A DNA stretch of 64,000 nt from Heligmosomoides polygyrus polygyrus (Eukaryota; Nematoda; Chromadorea; Rhabditida; Heligmosomidae): positions 107,960,221 through 108,024,220 of the forward strand of contig OX377202.1 of assembly GCA_947396885.1 (NCBI GenBank), in the 5' to 3' direction. The position numbers and the translations under genes are program-made. The notes under the pieces are model-generated. The model searched no databases, had not been told where the DNA came from, and saw only the letters and a program-made list of their open reading frames with translations. The first letter of the stretch is position 1. Each line of letters starts with the position of its first letter. This document shows positions 54,502-63,768 of the stretch, piece by piece.

Positions 54502-55440
54502 GAAAGCTATTCCAGGTAGGCTTGCTGATAGTCTTGATGAGTAGCACTTACATTGCAAGTCTGCAGGCATCTTCTACTGCACCAAATCCACCCTAGCTGA
54601 GCCTGGCAGGGATTCCGAAAGGCGCCTGATGCTCGTCTATCCTGAGCACCTTATTCTGCCTATTTAGAGCTCATAATGTGTTTTATCTCGGACGACAAGT
54701 TAACAAAAGGATCTGTCATCTCGATCAACAACTGTTGTTAATACACAACTAAGTTTATATATGTACATCCATATGCATATAATCTAGAGTAAAGTGCTGG
54801 ATTGATACGTATAAGAGCCTTCTACGGTGAATATTAGATAAGTATCAATCAAATAAGCTCTCATAAGAATGACCCGCAAGTAGCTAAATAGGATAATGCA
54901 CAAATGCTGCACTCTAGCCGCGGTACACCCTTTTAAGTCTAGCGGTTATCAGCCTCGCTGAGCAATGTATGTGATACTTCTATGCTCCTTCCCTAGAAAT
55001 TTTTTATATAAACCGCTGTGAATTATTGTTTGTGTTGTGCTCTTGAAGTAATAAAGTAATAGATCACTTATTACAATTGGCTGCAGACGCATCCGTTGGT
55101 GAACCACCAAAAGAACTACTCAACAGTGTACCAAGGACAACCCGTTTATTCCGTAACATGGAAAAAACGTCCTAAGGATATAAAACGCGCGAATTTAATG
55201 AGATGACTGCTTCACCTGGCAAACAGTAACTGCATAACAAACATGGCGCAAGTTGAGCACACGCTCTCAAATAATGAAACGACAGCAGTCTAACGAAAGT
55301 AAACACAATTCTGAGACCAGCAGGAGGAGGTAATTTCTCTCATCAAAGAACAGATCATCAGGTTACGACTGAGAGGACAACCTAATTGTGTGAGTGTTGC
55401 AGCGAGTCGGAGGTAGCGTTAGTCACCAGTGAGATGATCT
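54502..55440. other. Intergenic; 3' flank of the FUST-1-like copy
   Basis: No gene recognised. TTTATT at about 55145 (AATAAA on the minus strand) could be the ancestral poly(A) signal of the FUST-1-like copy. No A tail is visible. Confidence 0.4.
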
Positions 55441-55441
55441 G

Positions 55442-56226
55442 TTAGTACGGCTTGTGTCTGTCGCCTCCGTAGCCGTCACCTCCTCCTCCACCGTAACCGC
55501 CATCACGGCCACCGCCACCACTGCGCATACTGCCGCCGCCGTCTCCACCCTGCGAGTTACCATTGTAGCCGTCACCTCCTCCTCCACCTCCGCCGTAGCC
55601 ACCACCTCCTCCGACGCCGCCGCCGCCTCCTCTACTCTTCGGAGCGCTACACTTGTTGCAGGCCTGACGGAAAGCAAAGTTGGTGTTTCCACATGGCTCA
55701 CAAGGCCAGTCACTACCACGATCGGAGTTACCTCCACCACGTCCGCCGAAGCCACCACGGCCACCACAACCTCCAAAATCTCCATGGAAACCGCCTCCAA
55801 TTCCCCCACCACCCCCTCCGCCATCATAACCACCTCGGCCGCCGCCTCGTCCACCTCCTCGGAAACCTCCACGAGCTGAAGGATCTATCGGCCTGAATTT
55901 GACGAAGGAGATGCTCATTGGGCGGTCGCCACCCGGGAACGGCTTGCTGTCGAACATCTCGATGCTCTACTGTGCTCCATCGGCTGTGGCGAAGGTGATC
56001 ACACATTGTGCCTAGGGTTCACCGGTGCCTCGGTCGGTGTAGAGCTTAATTCTTGGAGCGCCGGTTCGATCATTCTTGGCGATGTCGCCAGCGGAGTTGA
56101 AGACGTCGGCGATGTAGGTCTCGTTCACTGAGAGCGGTAGACCTTCCATGAAGACGGTCTCTTTCAATTGTCTTGACCTCCGTAGCCACCACGGCTTCCA
56201 CGGTCTGAACTGTGGTAGTCGCCCAT
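55442..56226 (-). pseudogene. fust-1: Processed FUST-1/FUS-TAF15-like RNA-binding protein pseudogene
   Basis: An intronless minus-strand copy begins MGDYHSSDRGSRGGYGGQDN at 56226. A frame change near 56165 is followed by an RRM: ETVFMEGLPLSVNETYIADV, then IAKNDRTGAPRIKLYTDR. Two in-frame TAG codons interrupt the RRM at 56014-56012 (after GTGEP) and 55969-55967 (after ATADGAQ), where functional relatives have sense codons. Then come MFDSKPFPGG (RRM end), an RGG/GGG-rich stretch and a RanBP2-type zinc finger (DWPCEPCGNTNF...CNKC). Another glycine-rich tract ends in GGDRHKPY, like the PY nuclear-localisation tail of FUS-family proteins. Intact homologues bind RNA in the nucleus and act in splicing. 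Lack of introns plus stops and a frameshift indicate a dead retrocopy. The second half is an open 171-codon frame (55442-55957), which an automatic annotation might wrongly call a gene. Confidence 0.8.
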
Positions 56227-56564
56227 ATCGATAGACAGAAATGCTGACGGTGTTGCGGATACGGACTGCAGTCGACGACAGTGTACCCTCTTTGCGAAAG
56301 CTAGGATTCGTTTTAGACACAATGCTTCCTTCATGCAGCTCTGCGGCTATGAAATCGACTGGGTCGCGCTTCTCAATATCTTCAAAACATTGAAAAAGAA
56401 TTCCTCTTTCACACACCAGTCGCACAGAAGGAATATGCCACACCTGTTCTTGAAAGTGGTACTACAGCATGTAGTCCTACGTGTAAGCGTTAACAATTCG
56501 CGAGATTATAATCCGCACGAAATAGGCTTTTTGGGCGCTGTTTTTACTAGGCGAATGTTAAATA
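56227..56564. other. No feature recognised
   Basis: Upstream flank of the FUST-1-like copy. No promoter or gene could be supported. Confidence 0.4.
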
Positions 56565-57070
56565 ACCTGCAACAGGTACGGGTGACTAAGGCCGTCGAAG
56601 TCATCATCACCGACTTCGCCCAAACCTTGCCCAGGGGAATTATTTGGAGTGCTGATCACGAATCTGACATCCGTTTTTCAATTTTCGGCCGATTTCGGTA
56701 GGTTACGGTTGGTACAGGTGACTAGAGATGTCGAGGTCATAATCACCGACTTCGCCCAAACCTTGCCCAGGGAAGTTATTCGGGGTGCTGATCACGAATC
56801 TGACACCCGTTTTTCAATTTTCGGCCGATTTCGGTAGATTACGGTAGGTTTGGGTGACTAGGGCCGTCGAAGTCATCATCACCGATTCCGCCCAAAGTTT
56901 TCCCAGGGGGTTATTTGGGATGGTGATCACGAATCTGACATCCGTTTTCCGTACTACCCTGAAGTATGTTAAACTACAGTAGGTAAAGGTGTCTAATGGT
57001 AAGACCGTGATCACCGTTTTTGCCCAAGCTTCGTGTTGAGCACGAATCTGACCCTTATTTAACATGTTAG
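56565..57070. repeat. ~137-bp tandem repeat, 3.5 diverged copies
   Basis: Units share GTGACTA...GTCGAAGTCATCATCACC, GACTTCGCCCAAACCTTGCC, CAGGGG, GCTGATCACGAATCTGACAT and CCGTTTTTCAATTTTCGGCC. Unit starts fall near 56581, 56720 and 56854, with a decayed fourth from about 56985. Frames through the units are open but only reflect the repeat. A GATTACGGTAGGTTACGGTT word also occurs at 9660-9680. Confidence 0.8.
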
Positions 57071-57164
57071 AGTGAAATGAATGTGTAGAAGATGTGTAGG
57101 AGGCAAACTGATAAAGAAGGCGGCAATCATGAAAAAACGCAAAGAAGTTGCATAGTACGGGAGT

Positions 57165-57236
57165 CGAACACCTGACCTAGCACCTGCGAAGTAGCCCCGC
57201 ACCCTGCTGAGCCACCGACTCGCCGCAGAGCTTTTC
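57165..57236 (-). other. tRNA-like sequence (pseudo-tRNA or SINE head)
   Basis: On the minus strand GGCGAGTCGGTGGCTCAGCA with GGGTGCGG is followed by GGTGTTCGACTCCCGTAC, giving A-box-like (TGGCTCAGCAGG) and B-box-like (GTTCGACTCC) blocks about 45 nt apart. The anticodon stem does not pair well, so I do not call a functional tRNA. Confidence 0.4.
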
Positions 57237-58129
57237 TCCGCGTCCTATAGAACAGCGCACTCGCCCGCATGCACGTGGGCACGTGCTGACGGTGCGCTAC
57301 TGTACCCCCCCCCCTTCGAGGGCTCATAGCTCTTTTGGTTCAAGGACTCAACAAAAACGAAGCATGTTTTTCTACTATACGAAGGGTGGAGATTTTCGCA
57401 GTGCTATCCATTTCCCCCGTTCGGACCAGCGCCTGAGACCCTTACCTGGTTGGTGGGAACTCGTCCAAGCTGTTGTTCCGTTAACATTGCTCTTCTAATA
57501 TCGATCTATAAATCGATAGTACCGATCAATATAGATCAAATCACTTTTACTGGTTCTTTAGTTGCCTAAAAATGTCGCGAAGGGCCTATTTCGTTCTTTA
57601 TAGAGCAGCACAGATGCCAAAAGTGCTACGACTGACTTTTATTTCTCCATGCGAAATACATGCAGCTAAACATAATGAATACGAGTTTAACAACCATCAA
57701 CAATTCATGCGAATAACTTATAAAAACTGATAGTCGAAGTACACAACTATTGTTTACTGTTAGAGTCTCAAAAGGCTTATAGCAGAGATATTATAGGTGA
57801 CACTGAAATATTAAATTTTGTACAACTAACGCCAACTTTTTGACGATCTCATTATACTCTGACCCACTAACGAGTGTCTCTGAAAGTGTGCAGAGATCAT
57901 GGGGCTGAATTCGATCGATATCCAGGTTTCAGCTACGTGCAAATCGATATGGTCCGGTGCAAAGGCAGGTCTTCCGACAGAACAAGAACATCGTCGGCCG
58001 ATGCATGATGCAGAGCCCGCCCCTCGCCCAGTCCTTGCACAGCTCGCCCTTGTCGTCGACTTCCGTCTCGCAGTCCATCTCGTACGGAGTCCCTGCAAAT
58101 TTCCGATATCGATTACATCATTGAGGCCA

Positions 58130-59000
58130 TCATTATAATGGACACTGGGTGTCGTAGATCGATAGCGCTGGTCGATATTGATTTTCCAATCAATAATTCT
58201 CAGCGGCGGTAAAATCTTCTAAACAACCAACTAATTTCCATAACTTTCACTTCATACGGCCACTTCGGCACAGAAATCGATATATCGATTACATCATTGT
58301 CATCATAGCTGAAGCTGGGTGATATAGATCGATAATGTCGGTCGATATTGATTTTCCAATCAAAAAATTTTTGCTTTCTCCGAAGCCCTTCTAACGTCCA
58401 ACTTATTCATGACTATCACTTTATGCGGCCACTTCGGCACAGAAATCGATATATCGATTAAATCATTGTGGGTATCACCATAGCGGAAACTCAGTAACAT
58501 AGATCGATAATGTCGGTCGATATTGATTTTCCAATCAATAATTTTTGCTTTCTCCGAAGCCCTTCTAACGTCCAACTTATTCGCATGACTATCACTTCAT
58601 GCGGCCACTTCGGCACAGAAATCGATATATCGATTACATCATTGTCATCATAGCTGAAGCTGGGTGATATAGATCGATAATGTCGGTCGAAAATGATTTT
58701 CCAATCAATAATTTTTGTTTTCCCTGAAACCCTTCAAACGTCCAACTTATTCGCATGACTATCACATCATACGATCACTTCGGCACAGAAATCGATATAT
58801 CGATTACTCCACTGTGAATATCATTATGATGAAAGCTGGGTAACGTATCGATAACGCTGATCGATATTCATTTAGAAATCAATAATTTTTGCTTTCCCTG
58901 AAACCCTTCAAACGTCCAACTTATTCGCATGACTATCATTTCACGCAACCACTTCGGCACAGAAATCGATATATCGATTACAACATTGTGAATACCAAGC
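58130..59000. repeat. Minisatellite of ~169-176 bp units, about five copies
   Basis: AGAAATCGATATATCGATTA starts at 58272, 58441, 58617, 58787 and 58961. Each unit also has GGTCGATATTGATTTTCCAA, TCAATAATTTTTGCTTTC and ACGTCCAACTTATTCGCATG followed by ACTATCACTTCA and CCACTTCGGCAC. Copies differ by several per cent. Confidence 0.85.
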
Positions 59001-59954
59001 TTTTACTAACAAAATTAATTAATAATATCGACTGAGCAGCTAGGAGCCTTTCGAACCGCAATTAATTCTGCGCGGACACACGTGCGGTCTCACAGTTTAG
59101 CTCATTTAGACAACAATACCAACCAACTATACAAAAAACAGTCAATCCTTTCGTTCGGTATTGATTATATTAAATCGATAAATTGTGAATTTTGTTCAGC
59201 GCCTATCATCAAAAATCAATAACGTCAACAGAGCATTCAAACGGTGATTCATTTCGCGCTGAGGCACGGACGATTTGACAGCTTAGGTATTTTATACAAC
59301 ACTATTAGCTTACTCTACAGAAAACAATTTACACCGTTTGTCGCTTTGCTAAAATTTTATCACCGGGCGGTGAGTGGAGTATAATTGGAATCTTGGAAGC
59401 TATCATTATCGATCGATTTCTCTTCACAATTGATCATTCGGGCTGGTAACCACGGTTATATTACGATCGTAACTACACTATCAATATTATCGATTTTTGT
59501 CTACAGGTACACTTGAGGTGTGAGTGCAGAATCAACGGAACCAACCGATCGTTAGCATGTATTTAATGTAATGGGCGAAATTGTCAGGAAAGAAAAATGC
59601 ACGTCAACCTATCATTATCGATCATTATTATCGATTTTGCCCAGGTTGGAAATGCGAAACACGGTAATGACACTGAATTAGAACTATGCAATCGATATGT
59701 CATCGATTTCTGCCCATCATAGAGCACATATGGACAAAAATGGCACACATCGTGTTTAGGCGGACACCCAAGAATGAGAGTCATCTCGATCGATTAATCG
59801 ATATCAGTCGATACCGCCAACAGCTCACCGTTTGAGGTGGGTTAAAGGCGAGCACCGCTTGATCGGAGTTTCTCAGGGCAAGAGTAATATCGATCGACAT
59901 TATCGATTCTCTGTTGCACTTCATCATTGCCGTGAGAATCACAAAGCCTTCGGG

Positions 59955-60450
59955 CATCGATCGACTGGATAGGACTAATCGATATCGTTCGACTACTATT
60001 GACCATTAGACGCAAATTAGAACCAGACTACGACATCCTCCTGGGTGGGCGAGGCTACCCAACTCTGGTATCAGGTAGATCCCTAGTAGCTCTCCCAAAT
60101 ACCCATGGTGGGCATTAATCAACTACCCTACCTGAGGTCGGATTCATCAACAACTAACCCGTGGGTATAGAGGTAGAGATACCCACGATGAAGTCTGCTT
60201 CTCTGGCTTTTGCCTTAACTCTACTTGACTCCTATCTTGTCTCTACTCCTTATACCCTGCATACCCACGGGTTTAATTGTCGATGAATTCGGCCCCAGGT
60301 ATTTGTGCGAGAACTGCTAGGGATCTGCCCGATGCCAGAATTGGGTAGCCTCGCCTACCCAGGATGATGTCGTGGTCTGGTAATAATTTGCGTCCAACGG
60401 TCAATAGTAATCGAACGATATCGATTAGTCGATCGATAGTCGATCAATCG
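59955..60450. repeat. Long inverted repeat (arms ~150 bp)
   Basis: The left arm (CATCGATCGACTGG, ACTAATCGATATCGTTCGAC, TAGACGCAAATTAGAACCAG, GGGTGGGCGAGGCTACCCAA, CAGGTAGATCCCTAG) recurs inverted at about 60290-60445 with scattered differences. Inner sequence includes ACCCGTGGGTATAGAGG and its near inverse at 60245-60275. A decayed foldback element is likely, with both ends inside ATCGAT-rich DNA. Confidence 0.6.
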
Positions 60451-60580
60451 ATACCTGGGAAAACGACCAAAAAGCTGCATTAATCAATTACCCTACCAGG
60501 TAAGTTTCTGGTCAATTTCTGAGGGGAAGAAACACCGTGATCAATTCGGCCCAGGTGTGCAACAAATTGGCGAAAAAAAT

Positions 60581-61463
60581 TTAAGTTATTCCTTTAGGTA
60601 CTGTGAAAATACTGTAGGAGTACTGTAGTACACAAAATGAAATTAAACGATTACATGGCTGCCGTGTCGTCGTTGTTTTTGCCTCTGACGATGAGGGTAC
60701 AGTGGTTTTCACTACCTCCTCGATCACCTTCTTCACCAGCTCTTTACTCGTCTGTTCCAAGCCTGAAACCGTCACATACAACAAAGCATTAATAGTAAAA
60801 ATTCAAATAAAAAATACTAAAAACACCAAATATTATACTACGACGTTACCATTATTTTTATACTGCCACTTTTTCGTTCATACACTCGAAAATAATATAA
60901 GGCAATGTCGCTCAAATATAGGGTTCATGGCGCATCCCAAAGTGTGGATACTAGTGACCTCACCCATTTCCCCGTCAGCTGAGTAAGCCTAAGGCCTCTG
61001 TTATACTCCCGCGAGAGCATTCGCGGAACGTCCGCGGACCAATGGTGCACGGCGGAGGCGGGCGTGGCGAGGCGCGGCGATTGGCCAGGTGAGGAGTCTC
61101 GGCGCGATTCCCGCCCTTCCGCGGATGCTCCCGCGGGAGTATAACTCAGGCCTAAGTCAACAAGCACTCACCGCTCGAAGGCGCTACGGGCAGGTCAGCG
61201 AAGTCCTCATTGGGCGATGCCTTGGATGAATCGGCGCCCTCTTCGGCTTCTGAATCATCATAACACCATCTTTACGGCAACCCTTTCAGAGGATTGAAGT
61301 CGCTTACCGGAATGCGTCAGGTCGGGCGAGTACTCGGCTACTGGTTCTGAAAAGACGATCGTCTTTGATGAGAATCCTATCAACCACCGTAGAGACAACC
61401 CAGTTTATCTAGATCCTTTTCAGCCCAAGGAAACGCTCCAGAACTTTGTGTGCCGGAGACAAC
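60581..61463 (-). CDS. 3' part of an acidic hypothetical protein gene (three exons supported, one tentative)
   Basis: Minus-strand exons: 61463-61388 (tentative), 61346-61308, 61249-61172 and 60762-60581 (stop). The last three join in phase with good signals: TTTTCAG before 61346, GTAAGC after 61308, GATTCAG before 61249, GTGAGT after 61172 and GGTTTCAG before 60762. The peptide reads (E)PVAEYSPDLTHS, EAEEGADSSKASPNEDFADL, PVAPSSGLEQTSKELVKKVI, EEVVKTTVPSSSEAKTTTTR and QPCNRLISF onward. It is acidic and Ser/Pro-rich, with a short amphipathic SKELVKKVIEEVV segment. I do not recognise a family. The 410-bp intron between the last two exons contains a foldback MITE (60990-61155). The tentative upstream exon needs a 41-nt intron with a weak GTGGTT donor. 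Confidence 0.5.
60990..61155. mobile_element. Foldback MITE (~166 bp) in an intron of the acidic gene
   Basis: Left AAGGCCTCTGTTATACTCCC then GCGAGAGCATTCGCGG; right is the inverse, CCGCGGATGCTCCCGCGGGA then GTATAACTCAGGCCT. Centre GC-rich, non-coding. It belongs to the group whose ends read GGCC..GTTATACT-CCG. Confidence 0.75.
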
Positions 61464-62280
61464 TGGTACGGTAACAGGTACGATAACACTAGCGGGTGGT
61501 GTTAGTAGAGTTAGTGACAGGACAGTACATAGACAGGAGGTTAGAAAATCGCATACCATTCCCACATATTCTTCCCTATGTCTAGAGTCCAAACAAGCAT
61601 TCTGGTATGTGATTCTTCCATTTAGGTAACCTGCCCCAGTACTGGTCGTTAATCTGGCCCACATGGCGATCCGGAAAGTGTCAGCCAATCAGAGCACCGA
61701 TCGCACACGCTCAAAGCGACACCCAGTGCGACGCAACTGGTGCTAAGGCGCATATTCAGATGCCTTAGCTATCGATCAACACGCACCGTTCGGAGCTGAG
61801 GGAATCTGTGACAGAATTACCTAAGCCACCCATGTCAGAATTCTCCACGCCTCGGATTTTTTCCCTAACGAATTCCGTGTTCTCCGTCGCTAACGCCTCT
61901 CACCAACGTAGAAGCGCCACTGGTTGACGCCCTGGCTAATCGAACCCAGGACATACGCTAGGCCCTCTGATTGGTTGGCACCTTCCTAGTTCCACATGCA
62001 GGTCACATTGCCGACTAGTACTGCCAGCCACACTCTGGGCCACGTTTCTATCTCTAAGACCACCAAAGCCGTGTCTTTTAAAGCAACCACCGAAAGAGGA
62101 GAGAGCAAAGGCTCGGGGTATAGAGGAACCGTCACCTCAGCTGTTATCGAAAATTAGGTGGGCCGGTCAACATATGTAGCGCGTTTTATCCACCTTCGAG
62201 AACCGTAGTCCAACGACAGCGTATAGAAATAGAGTGCGTGTTTGGTGCATTCTTAATGGGATCCATGGGACCCTAAGGGA
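61464..62280. other. No further feature recognised
   Basis: Upstream of the last tentative exon of the acidic gene. More 5' exons may lie here but I could not identify them. Confidence 0.35.
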
Positions 62281-62281
62281 T

Positions 62282-62565
62282 AGGCTAAAGGATAAAGGAC
62301 GGCGTTGCTCAATTCCTGCGCCACGCACTCCACTTCTATGCGCTGTCATGGAGACAATTTGAATGCGTATTTAGCTTATACAAAATTGTGCTGGCTAACG
62401 GATGGAAAAGTCAGTATTTTATCTTTCCCAGACAAGTCGGGTACCAATTCAGCAGACCCCGAAGGAATGTAAGGTTTGGGAGGCCCAGACGGCAGACCCG
62501 AACCAAGTGCCTGGTATCGGGTGCACGCGACAGCCTCCTCGACCTGATTACGAATGGAGACGTTG
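62282..62565 (-). mobile_element. tRNA-derived SINE, damaged head
   Basis: GGATAAAGGACGGCGTTGCT, then TGCGCCACGCACTCCACTTC, GAATGCGTATTTAGC, TACCAATTCAGCAGACCCCG and CAAGTGCCTGGTATCGGGTG follow the SINE order on the minus strand. The A-box region is disrupted (GACAGCCTCCTCGACCTGA). Confidence 0.65.
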
Positions 62566-62624
62566 AATTTCGATTGAGGTAGAGGTAGGCTTGCACTACT
62601 TTGTAGAATGCGCCACAAATTCTA

Positions 62625-63518
62625 TTAGGCTGGCAACTAATTTCGTGGACTCTCAAGAATCTTCAGCAAAAGTCTTTATTAACAAAGAACTAATGACAGT
62701 CTTTAATCAAAATGAGATCCCTCAGAACGCAGAAGTGCTTCCCATATATCAGGTAGCTGGTCTATCCCACGGCTATAGAATTATTGTGCTTCTAAGGCCA
62801 AGAATCTTTGGAGGTGCATTTTGACCCGGTCCGCATTAATAAATCGTCTTCCAACCAAGAAGTACTGCACCGAACTAAAAATGTAGTAGTCACTCGGCGC
62901 AAGGTCTGGGCTGTAAGGTGGATGAGTTTGACGCTCCCAGTCAAGGTCTTCTATTTTTTGAGGCGTCCGGTTCGCTACGTTCCCTCCGTTTGGTGGTGTC
63001 AAGAAGGTATGAACTTCTGGGAGCTCGTCAAGAACGGTTCCAGCATTAATGCTGTAATCTACTCTTCTCAACCTAGCCGCGCGCAGGCTGAACTCCGCTG
63101 GAATCGATTCAGACAGATTTTCAGGAGCGGAATTATCTATCAGCAAGACAACGCCAGATCACACATTACGAATTGGGAGCTTCAAAAAATCGAAGACCTC
63201 AGCTGGGAGCGTCTAACTCACCAACCTTACAGCACAGGCTGTGCGCCAAATGACTAGCACCTTCATAGCTCGCTGCAGCACTTCTTGGTTGGAGGACGAT
63301 TTATTAATGTGGACCACGTCAAAATGCACCTCCAAGGATTCCTGGCTTCAAAAGAACAAGAATTCTACAGTTCTGAGATGGGCCAGGTAGCTGATAAATG
63401 GGAAGCAGTCCCGCGTTCCAACAGATCTTACTTTGGTTGAAAACTGTTATTTGTTATTTGTTTATGAACACTTTTGTTGAAGGCGCTTGAGATTCTACGA
63501 AATTAGTTGCCAACCTAA
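62625..63518. mobile_element. Mariner derivative with two inverted 3' ends
   Basis: Both termini read TTAGG(C/T)TGGCAACTAATTTCG inwards and are flanked by TA. From each end inward lies the same 3' UTR and transposase C-terminus: on the minus strand at 62945-62780 (HPPYSPDLAPSDYYIFSSVQ, FLVGRRFINADRVKMHLQRF) and on the plus strand at 63110-63420 (IYQQDNARSHI, HQPYSTGCAPND, FLVGGRFINVDHVKMHLQGF). The left half is thus an inverted copy of the right half, giving a palindrome with ~330-400-bp arms and no transposase N-terminus. The arms have diverged, so the event is old. Confidence 0.75.
63110..63440 (+). pseudogene. Mariner transposase C-terminal remnant
   Basis: The plus-strand frame contains the second catalytic Asp (YQQDNARSH), then DLSWERLTHQPYS and a stop after CAPND, where the third catalytic Asp would be followed by YH. 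The reading then continues as HSSLQHFLVGGRFINVDH to SNRSYFG. The mirror copy on the minus strand (62945-62670) keeps PPYSPDLAPSDYY. Confidence 0.65.
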
Positions 63519-63539
63519 TACTTCTATTTGAAATCCTTG

Positions 63540-63768
63540 AGGCAATCTGAATGCGTATTCGGCCTAAATGGTGATTTGAGGCGAACCCAGAGCACATGTC
63601 AGTGTGCTCGCCTTCATAGACAAGTCTGCTACCAAGTGTTCGATTCTAAAATACTGTAGATTTTTGCTGTTTTTGTGGAACCTGAACCAAGAACCTCCTT
63701 TAGAGGTGAACCCGACGGCAGGTGCCTCCTTCCACTGCGCTACCACGCGTCCAAGCCACAAGGCAGTC
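63540..63768 (-). mobile_element. tRNA-derived SINE, diverged copy with readable A and B boxes
   Basis: On the minus strand the head reads CGTGGTAGCGCAGTGGAAGG (A-box-like) and GGTTCTTGGTTCAGGTTCC (B-box-like). The body is decayed but ends in GAATACGCATTCAGATTGCC, the SINE 3' word. It lies 20 bp beyond the mariner derivative. Confidence 0.6.

Larger units (their letters stand above)
57490..60480. repeat. ATCGAT-dense domain
   Basis: About 3 kb in which ATCGAT, TCGATA and ATCGATAT palindromes recur far more often than elsewhere, inside and outside tandem units (for example near 57500, 58150, 58330, 59400-59480, 59690-59810, 59890-59990 and 60415-60450). It contains the satellite at 58130-59000 and the inverted repeat at 59955-60450. 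No gene is supported inside; the minus-strand frame at 57826-58098 has no recognisable domain. Confidence 0.6.

Noticed and set aside
55454..55879. Thr/Ser/Ala-rich 141-codon frame opposite the FUST-1-like copy
   Set aside because: It is the antisense of the glycine-rich RGG region; the sense strand carries a recognisable RRM and zinc finger.
57165..57236. Functional tRNA gene
   Set aside because: A- and B-box-like blocks are present, but anticodon-stem pairing fails, so only a tRNA-like sequence is recorded.
62808..63257. 149-codon plus-strand frame as one protein
   Set aside because: The first half is antisense to the inverted mariner arm; only the part after about 63110 is transposase in the sense direction.
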